DNA of 64,000 bases from Vreelandella halophila. Lineage in GTDB: Bacteria > Pseudomonadota > Gammaproteobacteria > Pseudomonadales > Oleiphilaceae. The stretch is taken from assembly GCF_009856365.1 (NCBI RefSeq), contig NZ_WMEX01000001.1, positions 620,001 to 684,000 of the forward strand, written 5' to 3'. How positions within the stretch are numbered: the first letter of the stretch is position 1; every line of letters begins with the position of its first letter. Of the stretch, positions 55,845 through 63,194 are shown one piece after another. The position numbers were made by a program, and so were the translations under genes. The notes under the pieces were generated by a model. It ran no database searches and was not told the DNA's origin. It saw nothing but the letters and a program-made list of their open reading frames with translations.

Positions 55845-56612
55845 ATGGATTACGACGCGCTTGTTCCCGAGGTTCTGGCCATTGCGGCGGATGCCGGTGA
55901 GAAGATTATGGCGTTCTATCGCCAGGATTATGAGGTGACGCAGAAGCAGGACGACAGTCCGCTGACGGAGGCGGATATGGCGTCCCATCACCGGATCGTC
56001 GAGGGGTTGCGATCGCTGGAGCCGAAGCTGCCGATCCTGTCCGAAGAGGAAGAGGTGGCCTGGGAGCAGCGCCGTGACTGGGATCGGTTCTGGCTGGTGG
56101 ACCCGATCGACGGCACCAAGGATTTCATCAAGCAGAGCGGTGAGTTCACGGTGAACATTGCGCTGATCGAGAACGGGGTTCCCGTGTTGGGTGTGGTGAC
56201 GGTGCCAGCCCTGGGTATTGAGTACTGGGGGACGCGGTCCAGCGGGGCATTCCGCCGCAAGGATGGCGAGACGGTGCGCCTTCAGGTGGCTGAGCCGCCG
56301 GATGAGAAGCGGGTGGTGGCGAGCAAGAACCATATGAACGCGGAGACGGAGGCGTTCATTGAGAGTCTGGGGCCGCATTGTCTGGTGCAGGCCGGGTCGT
56401 CGCTGAAGTTCTGCCGGATTGCCGAGGGCGAGGCGGATATCTACCCGCGGGTGGGGCCGACCTGTGAATGGGATACCGGTGCCGCCCAGGCGGTGCTGGA
56501 GGCGGCCGGTGGTTGCGTCCTGACCTTTGAGGGGGAGCCGCTGCTCTATGGCAAGGAAAGTGTGTACAACCCGCATTTTGTGGCGGCAGGGCCCTGGTTT
56601 ACGCCGGTCTGA
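55845..56612 (+). CDS. cysQ: 3'(2'),5'-bisphosphate nucleotidase CysQ
   Basis: Hydrolyses PAP (a by-product of sulphate assimilation and of acyl-carrier-protein charging) to AMP. The 255-residue inositol-monophosphatase-fold enzyme has the metal-binding motifs LTEADMASH, LSEEEEVAW and WLVDPIDGTKDFIK, and the C-terminal CEWDTGAAQAVLEAAGG. These match CysQ rather than SuhB. The gene is monocistronic. Its upstream region holds repeat copy D. Confidence 0.95.
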   Translation: MDYDALVPEVLAIAADAGEKIMAFYRQDYEVTQKQDDSPLTEADMASHHRIVEGLRSLEPKLPILSEEEEVAWEQRRDWDRFWLVDPIDGTKDFIKQSGEFTVNIALIENGVPVLGVVTVPALGIEYWGTRSSGAFRRKDGETVRLQVAEPPDEKRVVASKNHMNAETEAFIESLGPHCLVQAGSSLKFCRIAEGEADIYPRVGPTCEWDTGAAQAVLEAAGGCVLTFEGEPLLYGKESVYNPHFVAAGPWFTPV

Positions 56613-56708
56613 GCCGCCTCAGTATTGATCCGGTGATTAATAGCGGCTAGGGTTTCGCGGTTACACAAAGGTTTCAGAAACAACAGAAGAAGCGGGAAGG
56701 GCTCAACC

Positions 56709-58094
56709 ATGAATGAGAAGCGAAGCTCGGTCCACGGTGAGTGGTCCAGTGGTCTGATTTTCATCCTTGCTGCCACCGGTTCCGCCGTGGGCCTGGGCAA
56801 TCTGTGGCGTTTCCCTTATCTGGTGGGCGAAAACGGCGGGTCCGCCTTCGTCATACTGTATCTCGCCTGCATCCTGCTGGTTGGCCTGCCGATCATCATC
56901 GGTGAGGTCACCATTGGTCGCAAGGGCCGGCGCAGCCCCATCAACAGCCTGCGGCTGATTGCCCGGGAGGAAGGGCTCAACCAGAAATGGGCCCTGGTCG
57001 GCTGGATGGGCGTGGTCGCCGGTTTCCTGATCCTGTCTTTTTATAGCGTCGTTGGGGGTTGGTCGCTCTATTACGGTTATGAGGCCCTGATCGGTGGTTT
57101 TGCCGGCATGACCTCGGATTCCGCCGAAGGGATGTTCAATGGGCTTGTGAGCAGCCCTTCCGCCGTACTTGGGTGGCACACGCTCTTTATGCTGATTGTG
57201 TTCGGCATCGTGGCTTCAGGCGTCAAGAAGGGCCTGCAGCGGGCGGTGACGCTGCTGATGCCCCTGCTCTTTATCCTGCTGGTGGGGCTGGTGGTTTACG
57301 GCGTGACCACGGAAGGCTTTGGTGATGCCATGACCTTCCTCGCCACACCGGATTTCAGTGCCCTGGACGGAGACACCGTGCTGGCGGCCCTGGGGCAGGC
57401 GTTCTTCACGCTGAGCCTGGGTATGGGCGCGATCATGGTCTACGGGGCCTATCTGCCGCAGGAGAACTCCATTCCGGTCAGCACTGGATGGATCGTGGGC
57501 ATGGACACCCTGACGGCGCTGCTGGCCGGCTTCGCGATCTTTCCGATCGTGTTCACGGTTGGCCTTGAGCCAGGCGAGGGCCCGGGGCTGGTGTTCCAGA
57601 CCCTGCCGATCGTCTTCGGTGAGATCACCTTCGGTGCGCTGCTTGGTGTTGTCTTCTTCGCGCTGTTGTCGGTGGCGGCGATCACCTCCGGCATGTCGCT
57701 GCTTGAGCCCGCTGTTGCCTACCTCTCCGAATCCTTCGGCGGAGGCCGGGTCAAGGCGGCGGCCATCATCTCCGCCCTGATCTGGTTGCTTGGCGCTGCC
57801 TGCGGCCTTTCCATGAATGCCTGGTCCGGCTTCCATCTGCTGCCGGGCATGACCATCTTCAATACCATCGAGTTCATCTCCAGCAATATCCTGCTGCCGC
57901 TGGGCGGGCTCTTTGTAGCGCTGTTTGTGGGATGGAAGATGCGCACCACGACAGTGGCCGCGGAACTCGATACCCACAACCACCACAACCTCTTCCTCCT
58001 GTGGTTGTGGGTGACCCGCATTGTTGCGCCCGCGGCGGTGCTGTTCATCTTCCTTAACGCCACTGGTCTGCTTTCCGTCATCACCGGGGAGTGA
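56709..58094 (+). CDS. Neurotransmitter:sodium symporter family transporter
   Basis: An LeuT-like Na+-coupled uptake protein, 461 residues, with about 11 transmembrane helices. The N-terminal helix 1 region ATGSAVGLGNLWRFPYLVGENGG is the sodium and substrate site of the family. In bacteria these carry amino acids; the exact substrate cannot be told. It heads an operon with the Smr protein (4-base gap). Confidence 0.93.
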   Translation: MNEKRSSVHGEWSSGLIFILAATGSAVGLGNLWRFPYLVGENGGSAFVILYLACILLVGLPIIIGEVTIGRKGRRSPINSLRLIAREEGLNQKWALVGWMGVVAGFLILSFYSVVGGWSLYYGYEALIGGFAGMTSDSAEGMFNGLVSSPSAVLGWHTLFMLIVFGIVASGVKKGLQRAVTLLMPLLFILLVGLVVYGVTTEGFGDAMTFLATPDFSALDGDTVLAALGQAFFTLSLGMGAIMVYGAYLPQENSIPVSTGWIVGMDTLTALLAGFAIFPIVFTVGLEPGEGPGLVFQTLPIVFGEITFGALLGVVFFALLSVAAITSGMSLLEPAVAYLSESFGGGRVKAAAIISALIWLLGAACGLSMNAWSGFHLLPGMTIFNTIEFISSNILLPLGGLFVALFVGWKMRTTTVAAELDTHNHHNLFLLWLWVTRIVAPAAVLFIFLNATGLLSVITGE

Positions 58095-58098
58095 TGCC

Positions 58099-58365
58099 AT
58101 GGCCAAGCTGACGCTCGATCTGCATCCCATTTTCAATAAGGGGGATCGGATCGAGCAGGCGCTGGAGGACATCATCGACGAGGCGGAGCGCAAGCGCGTT
58201 CCGACCGTCGAGATCATCCCCGGCAAGGGCAGTGGTCAGCTCAAGAAGCGCGTCCTGCGCTTCCTGGATCGCAAGGACATCAAGCAGCGTTACCATCGCC
58301 TGGACAAGGACAGGGATAATCACGGACGTCTGTTCGTGTATTTCCGTTTCAGGGGGAAACGATGA
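58099..58365 (+). CDS. Small MutS-related (Smr) domain protein
   Basis: An 88-residue protein composed almost wholly of a Smr domain: LDLHPIFNKGDRIEQALEDI at the start, then VEIIPGKGSGQLKKRVLRFL, where the usual HGKG is PGKG, and a C-terminal GRLFVYFRF strand. Smr domains act as nucleases on DNA or on stalled mRNA; loss of the His before GKG could affect activity (inference). The ATG at 58099 gives the domain start. The gene overlaps the DUF192 gene by 4 bases. Confidence 0.82.
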   Translation: MAKLTLDLHPIFNKGDRIEQALEDIIDEAERKRVPTVEIIPGKGSGQLKKRVLRFLDRKDIKQRYHRLDKDRDNHGRLFVYFRFRGKR

Positions 58366-58895
58366 CGGTGCGCGTGCTGGTGCCCATTGTCATGGCCTTG
58401 ATTGCTGGCTGCGGCAGCGTTACCGGGGAGGGCCCTGGAGGCTCCATTACCCTCTGCCTGCCTGCTGATGAGCGTCTGATTCCGTTGGAGGCGGAACTTG
58501 CCGTTACGCCCTCCGCCCGGCAGAAGGGTTTGAGTGGGCGGAAAGCGCTGTCGCGGCGTGCCGGTATGCTGTTTGTCTATCCCCGCCAGCAGGGGCCGGA
58601 CAACAGCTTCTGGATGCACCGGACACGCATTCCACTGACCATCCTGTTCCTGGACGGCCAGGGCGTGGTGCGTTCCGTGCAGGATATGGCTCCGTGTCTG
58701 GAGGCGTCCGGTTCCGGGTGTCCCAGCTATCCGGCAGGGGTGGATCACTGGATGGCGTTGGAGGTGAACCAGGGGCTGCCGGCGGCGCTGGGCATCAGCG
58801 AAGGCGACAGCATCCGGCTTTCACGCGCCGGTGGCACGGCGACCTGTGACAACGCCGGGAAACTGACGCCTGCGAGCCTGCCGGAGGCTCACTGA
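58362..58895 (+). CDS. DUF192 family protein, probable lipoprotein
   Basis: The 177-residue precursor begins with a short hydrophobic stretch and lipobox LIAGC (Cys17). It then has the DUF192 domain with AVTPSARQKGLSGRKALSRRAGMLFVYP, NSFWMHRTRIPLTILFLD and a LEVNQGLPAALGISEGD end. DUF192 has no settled function. Several later cysteines (LCLPA, APCL, SGCPS, ATCDN) could form disulphides in the periplasm. It overlaps the Smr gene (ATGA) and the convergent DsbA-like gene by a few bases. Confidence 0.85.
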   Translation: MTVRVLVPIVMALIAGCGSVTGEGPGGSITLCLPADERLIPLEAELAVTPSARQKGLSGRKALSRRAGMLFVYPRQQGPDNSFWMHRTRIPLTILFLDGQGVVRSVQDMAPCLEASGSGCPSYPAGVDHWMALEVNQGLPAALGISEGDSIRLSRAGGTATCDNAGKLTPASLPEAH

Positions 58896-59620
58896 GCGGC
58901 GTTCAGCTCGCGCTCTATAACGGCTTCCAGCTGGGCCCAGTTGGCGCGCCTCAGGGGGATATTGTCCACCATCACCGTAGGGGTGCTGGTGACTCTCAGG
59001 TCCCGTGCCAGGTTGCGGCTCTCCCGGATTTCACGCTCAACCCGATCCAGCCCCATACAGCGTTCGAAAGCCCGCCTTTCCAACCCGAGAGACGCGGCGT
59101 AGTCGCTGAACAGGCGCTGCGGATTGTCCGCGCTGCTCCAGTCATTCTGGCGCTCGAACAGACGGTCGTGCATCGGCTTCCAGGCATCCTGGTCCTCGGC
59201 GCAGCGCGCCGCTTTGGCCGCTGGAACGGCATTCTGGTGCTGACGCAGAGGCAGGTCGAAGAATACAAAGCGGACCTTGCCGGGCTCCACGTACTCCTCC
59301 ATCAGCCGGTCATGGTTGGCCGCGAAGTCAGCGCAGGCCGGGCACTGGTAATCCGCGAATTCGCGCACGACCACTGGCGCGTCGGGATCACCGATGCGCA
59401 CACCGAGGCGGTCCCGTTCGGCCGGGAACGGTGGCTGGTCTTCGGCTGTGGGCAGCGCGGTGGGCCCGGAAAGCGAGGGACTGGTCAGCCAGAACACGCC
59501 ACCGATCACGGCGAGCAGGGCCGCGGCGAACAGGCTGCCACCAATCAGGCGCTGGCGGCGGCGTTTGCGGCTCAGCGGGCTGGGTTTTCCGGTCTTCTGG
59601 CGGTTCTTTGCTTCTCCCAT
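58889..59620 (-). CDS. DsbA-family membrane-anchored thiol-disulphide oxidoreductase
   Basis: The 243-residue product has a basic N-terminus (KNRQKTGKPSPLSRKRRRQR), one transmembrane segment (~25-45) and a periplasmic thioredoxin-like domain with active site YQCPACADF, an alpha-helical insertion and the cis-Pro region TSTPTVMVDN. It is of the DsbA/BdbD (Thioredoxin_4) type, which oxidises or isomerises disulphides; the partner is unknown. The ATG at 59620 gives the natural start after GGGGAAGC. It is divergent from the DCC-family gene. Confidence 0.88.
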   Translation of the reverse strand: MGEAKNRQKTGKPSPLSRKRRRQRLIGGSLFAAALLAVIGGVFWLTSPSLSGPTALPTAEDQPPFPAERDRLGVRIGDPDAPVVVREFADYQCPACADFAANHDRLMEEYVEPGKVRFVFFDLPLRQHQNAVPAAKAARCAEDQDAWKPMHDRLFERQNDWSSADNPQRLFSDYAASLGLERRAFERCMGLDRVEREIRESRNLARDLRVTSTPTVMVDNIPLRRANWAQLEAVIERELNAAQ

Positions 59621-59717
59621 GATGGGCTTCCCCGTTCCCTGTTCGTTATGATGGTTGAAAGTTCCCAGAGAGTAGCGCTGTCCCTCTGGGCTGACAACAC
59701 CATGGCGGGAGGTCATC

Positions 59718-60110
59718 ATGGGCGGCCAGAAGCGCCGGTTAGTGGTTTACTACGATGGCTCCTGCCCGGCCTGTATCCGGGACCGGCAGGTCTATGAACG
59801 CCTGGCCGGAAAAGCGGGCCGGAGTGTGGTCTGGTTCGACATCACTGGCCAGGAGGCATCCCTGCGTGAACGGGGGATCGATCCGGATCAGGCCCTGCAG
59901 GAGCTCCATGTCGAGGATGCGGATGGGCGCATCCACAGCGAGATGGCAGCCTATATCCTGCTGATGGGGCGGGTTCCGGTTCTGAAGCCATTGGCCTGGC
60001 TGCTGTCTCTGGGGCCGATCAAGCGCCTTGTGTCGGCGCTCTATCACCGCTGGGTCCAGCGCCGGCTGGCGCGTGAGGGCCGTCTGCCAACATCCAACCG
60101 GGAACCGTAA
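59718..60110 (+). CDS. DCC-family (DUF393) thiol-disulphide oxidoreductase
   Basis: A 130-residue member of DUF393, named for the DxxCxxC motif, seen here as YYDGSCPACIRDR near the N-terminus. A helix-rich C-terminal half (LLMGRVPVLKPLAWLLSL) may pack on membranes. The redox role is predicted only from the CxxC. It is followed after 2 bases by the ClpX-type zinc-finger gene, so the two form an operon, and it is divergent from a DsbA-like protein. Confidence 0.88.
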   Translation: MGGQKRRLVVYYDGSCPACIRDRQVYERLAGKAGRSVVWFDITGQEASLRERGIDPDQALQELHVEDADGRIHSEMAAYILLMGRVPVLKPLAWLLSLGPIKRLVSALYHRWVQRRLAREGRLPTSNREP

Positions 60111-60112
60111 CC

Positions 60113-60358
60113 ATGAGTGATGATGACCAGGAGCTGGACCGCGAGATTGAATCGCTCGCGAGCCAGCTCGATGACGACAAGATGGATGCCATTGCGCGCC
60201 GGCTGGGGTTGCGGGATGACGAACAGGTTTACCGGACGCAGGCGGATGGGCAGTGCTCATTCTGTGGGCGCCCTCAGGCCGAAGTCGGCGCCATGGTGAG
60301 CAATGGCGCCGGGGCCCGTATCTGTGGTGAGTGCCTGGCGAGCTTCCGCTCCTCCTGA
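60113..60358 (+). CDS. Free-standing ClpX-type C4 zinc-finger protein
   Basis: An 81-residue protein with an acidic helical N-terminal half (residues 1-45). It then has QCSFCGRPQAEVGAMVSNGAGARICGECLASF, presented here only by its cysteines Cys48, Cys51, Cys70 and Cys73: the spacing and flanks match the ClpX N-terminal zinc-binding domain, but no AAA+ part follows. It may bind ClpX adaptors or substrates, or dimerise with ClpX (inference). It is the second gene after the DCC protein and is followed by an intrinsic terminator. Confidence 0.85.
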   Translation: MSDDDQELDREIESLASQLDDDKMDAIARRLGLRDDEQVYRTQADGQCSFCGRPQAEVGAMVSNGAGARICGECLASFRSS

Positions 60359-60367
60359 ACCGGCCAT

Positions 60368-60398
60368 AAAAAAACCGCGGCCGGAGCCGCGGTTTTTT
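60368..60398. terminator. Bidirectional intrinsic terminator
   Basis: The stem CCGCGGC (60375-60381) / GCCGCGG (60386-60392) with loop CGGA is flanked by a run of A on the left and TTTTTT on the right. It serves the zinc-finger gene from the left and the large reductase-like gene converging from the right. Confidence 0.92.
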
Positions 60399-60414
60399 CC
60401 TGAAAGGGCCGTTG

Positions 60415-62496
60415 TCAGGAGGCTGCCGCCTTCTTCTTCCCGCCCTTGCTGCCGGACTCGGCCGGCTTGATGCCGCGTTTCTCCATGGCAAGGGTGCGTA
60501 CCCGGTCGAAATCCTCGTCCGTGTACACGCCGTTGACCCCGGAGATGGAGGCCAGTTTCATGCCGTGCTTGAGCCCCAGCTTGTAGATCTCGCGGACCTT
60601 TTCCCACTCGATCTCGCGACCCACTGTAAAGGTCTCGTAGCGCCCTTCGAGCGCCAGAACAATGGTTTCCGCCAGGCAGGCATAGGCCACTTTGGGCGGC
60701 AGACCAATGTTCTTCATCTTCACATCGCCAGGCAACTCGACCTCACCGGACTCGATCACCAGCACGTCCGGGCGCTTGGCCACGTCCTCCGGCGGGATAT
60801 CCAGTGGCCGTGCCACGTCGGTGATCACGCAGCCCGGCTTAACCTCCATAATATCGAGGATGCGCTTGCCAGCCCCCGATGTAGAGGTCACGATCATGTC
60901 CATGTCCCGCAGGTACTTGTTGGGGTTGGACGTGACGTGGATCTTGGCCTCTGGTGTCTCCTTCATGATGGATTCCTTGAGCGCCAGAAGCCGGGCGGAC
61001 TCGCGGGCCACGATGTAGACCTCGTCCACGGCCTTCGCCAGCAGGCGCGCGCAGACCGCACCGATGGAGCCGGTGGCGCCAACGACCATGGCCTTCGCCT
61101 TGGCCTTGTTGTTCTCGCCAATCTCCACCAGCCCCAGCTTCTTGAGCGCTTCGTGTGCGGCCCAGAGGGCCCCGGAGGCGCTGTAGCTGTTGCCGGTGGT
61201 GATCGGCAGTGGTGAGCGCTTGGAGACAGTCAGGCCAGCATCGCCGACGACCTTGGTGAAGGCTCCGAGACCCATGATCTGGGCGCCCAGGCGCTTGGCC
61301 AGCCGCGCCGCTGCCAGCAGGCGTCGGTAGGTGAATTCCGGACTGTGCGCCATGATCTCCTTGGGCGTGCCCCCCACGGTGATCAGCCAGCCCTCGGCCT
61401 CTGCGCCGGTGGGGGATTTGATCCCCGTCACCCGTGAATAGACGAAGGGTGGTGAGTAGGCCATCACCTTTTCCACCGTGTTCATGAAGGCCTTGGGCGC
61501 GTAGTTTGCCACCGTGTCCAGCGGTTTGGCGTTGCGGAAATACTGCTGTGACAGTGGGTGGATCACGAAGGCGAAGCGGCTGATGCGCTTGTACCCGGAG
61601 GGATACAGAATGCGCGGCTCAATGCCCTCATTGGTAATGATTTCCAGGTAGTCGTCATGGGTGATCTCGGCCGGCGAACGCTCGAGCGCGGCCAGGATCA
61701 TCGCCTCGACAACGTTCACGCCCACGGTCTCATTGAAGATCTGGGGGGTGTAGTCGATGACGACGTTGACGCCACGATCTCCCAGCTCCTTGAGGCGTTC
61801 ATCGGAGACGGAGGCGGTAAGCACGGTCTTGCCGGCAAGCTCTTCCAGGCCCATGGCCTCCAGCTCGTTGTAGCGGGCCGCGATGACGTCGGCGTTCTGG
61901 GCACCCTTGCGCAGCACGTAGTCAGTCACATTCTTGGCAACCGGCAGCCGGCCAACGGTGTCGCCGATGTGCCATGACTGGATGGGGCCGGTGCCGGCGG
62001 CGTAACTCTCAAGCTGGCTCAGCGAGGTGAGCATCTTGGGTACGCCGAGCTGGGTCACCGGGTCGGCGAAGAACAGGTTCTCGGTGTATTCGCTGAATAC
62101 ACGGGCCGGGCGGTAGTTGGCCTGACCGTTCAGGAACAGCACCTTGGCGTTATTGAAGCATTCCTCCAGCTCCAGCTGGGTGTGGCGCACGGCCCAGTCC
62201 TGGAGGATGCTGCGCAGCGTTGCCCCGGTGGTTACGGGTACTGACTGAACGGCCTCCTGCAGCCGTTTGGTGTCTTCGTGAGTAATGGTATGGGTGCCGA
62301 CCTGGTAATGGTCCTGCACCATGCCCAGCCCGACCACGTCGGCTTTCGGCTCCCACTCACGAATGGCGGTTTCGGCGCGATCGACGCTGCCATCGGTGCC
62401 GATCCGGATGACGCGTATGGTCTGACCAAGAAACTCGGTCTCAAGGTCATAATCGAGCCTGGCGGGCCCCAGGCTGATACTGACAACCGTCTTCAT
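60415..62496 (-). CDS. Large two-domain protein with acyl-ACP reductase-like C-terminal half
   Basis: A 693-residue cytosolic protein. The C-terminal ~360 residues fit COG5322 (predicted dehydrogenases), the group of cyanobacterial long-chain acyl-ACP reductase. Visible are FAFVIHPLS near 310, MGLGAFTKVVGDAGL, a TTGNSYSASGA segment, the Rossmann loop GATGSIG (473-479), and Cys607 in KVAYACLAETIVLALEG, at the position of the catalytic Cys of cyanobacterial AAR. The N-terminal ~300 residues (AETAIREWEPKADVVGLGM and others) are of a type I do not recognise. The C-terminus ends in a lysine-rich tail. The substrate may be an acyl thioester (inference). The gene stands alone. Confidence 0.7.
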   Translation of the reverse strand: MKTVVSISLGPARLDYDLETEFLGQTIRVIRIGTDGSVDRAETAIREWEPKADVVGLGMVQDHYQVGTHTITHEDTKRLQEAVQSVPVTTGATLRSILQDWAVRHTQLELEECFNNAKVLFLNGQANYRPARVFSEYTENLFFADPVTQLGVPKMLTSLSQLESYAAGTGPIQSWHIGDTVGRLPVAKNVTDYVLRKGAQNADVIAARYNELEAMGLEELAGKTVLTASVSDERLKELGDRGVNVVIDYTPQIFNETVGVNVVEAMILAALERSPAEITHDDYLEIITNEGIEPRILYPSGYKRISRFAFVIHPLSQQYFRNAKPLDTVANYAPKAFMNTVEKVMAYSPPFVYSRVTGIKSPTGAEAEGWLITVGGTPKEIMAHSPEFTYRRLLAAARLAKRLGAQIMGLGAFTKVVGDAGLTVSKRSPLPITTGNSYSASGALWAAHEALKKLGLVEIGENNKAKAKAMVVGATGSIGAVCARLLAKAVDEVYIVARESARLLALKESIMKETPEAKIHVTSNPNKYLRDMDMIVTSTSGAGKRILDIMEVKPGCVITDVARPLDIPPEDVAKRPDVLVIESGEVELPGDVKMKNIGLPPKVAYACLAETIVLALEGRYETFTVGREIEWEKVREIYKLGLKHGMKLASISGVNGVYTDEDFDRVRTLAMEKRGIKPAESGSKGGKKKAAAS

Positions 62497-62746
62497 GGAC
62501 TTCTCCCCTTGGTATTCCCGTTCAACAGCATGGTCCAGAACCTGTTTCCCTTCAAAGGAACCTTCAGGCTGCTGAACTCCGTTCTGATAGCCGGCGGATT
62601 CTGTGGTTGGCGTTATACGCCGGCGGACGGGATTGTGATTATGATTATGAATGCAATCGTCTCAGGCTATTTGGTCGATTGTCGGGCAGAGTATAACAGG
62701 GGGAGGAAAGGGGTCGGTACAGGGTGGAATATGATTTTTACAACAA

Positions 62747-62779
62747 AAAAAAGCCCGGCTCGATGAGCCGGGCTTTTCG
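62747..62779 (-). terminator. Intrinsic terminator of the cold-shock gene
   Basis: The stem AAAAGCCCGGCTC (62749-62761) / GAGCCGGGCTTTT (62765-62777) with a 3-base loop has a long A-run on the plus-strand left side, i.e. a T-run after the stem on the minus strand, 16 bases past the cold-shock gene stop. Confidence 0.9.
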
Positions 62780-62792
62780 ACCTGCGGTCGCT

Positions 62793-63002
62793 TTACACGG
62801 CGGTTACGTTTTCCGCCTGCGGACCTTTCGGGCCCTGCGTAATAGCGAACTGGACTTCCTGCCCCTCGGTCAGCGTCCGGAAACCGGTTCCGTTGATCGC
62901 ACTGTAATGTACGAATACGTCAGAGCCGTTTTCGCGAGCAATGAAACCGAAGCCTTTTGCTTCGTTGAACCACTTGACGCGACCAGTATTGAGATCAGAC
63001 AT
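62793..63002 (-). CDS. cspA: Cold-shock domain protein (CspA family)
   Basis: A 69-residue single cold-shock domain that binds single-stranded RNA or DNA. RNP1 reads KGFGFIARE and RNP2 VFVHYSAI, with WFN at the first strand. The upstream ~190 bases before xseA are non-coding and would hold a long cold-shock 5' leader, though no cold box was confirmed. Which Csp paralogue this is cannot be told from one gene. Confidence 0.95.
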   Translation of the reverse strand: MSDLNTGRVKWFNEAKGFGFIARENGSDVFVHYSAINGTGFRTLTEGQEVQFAITQGPKGPQAENVTAV

Positions 63003-63194
63003 GATGCACTTTCCTTAAAAAACACGATTTTCTTTCACACCCACCGTATTGTGGATGCTTTGAGCTGGGACGCTTGAAGGCCTTTCGGTGAGGAACGAAC
63101 GAGGAGTCCTGATGCAGGTCGTCGTAATGCTTTCACTTACAAGAGCCGCTTAACGTGTGCAGCAAATGCAGTATCGGTGCTGTGGGGAGTCACG
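63003..63194. other. Non-coding gap between csp and xseA
   Basis: About 190 bases between two minus-strand genes. It should contain the promoter and 5' leader of the cold-shock gene. I see no reading frame with coding character and no strong hairpin. Confidence 0.4.
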
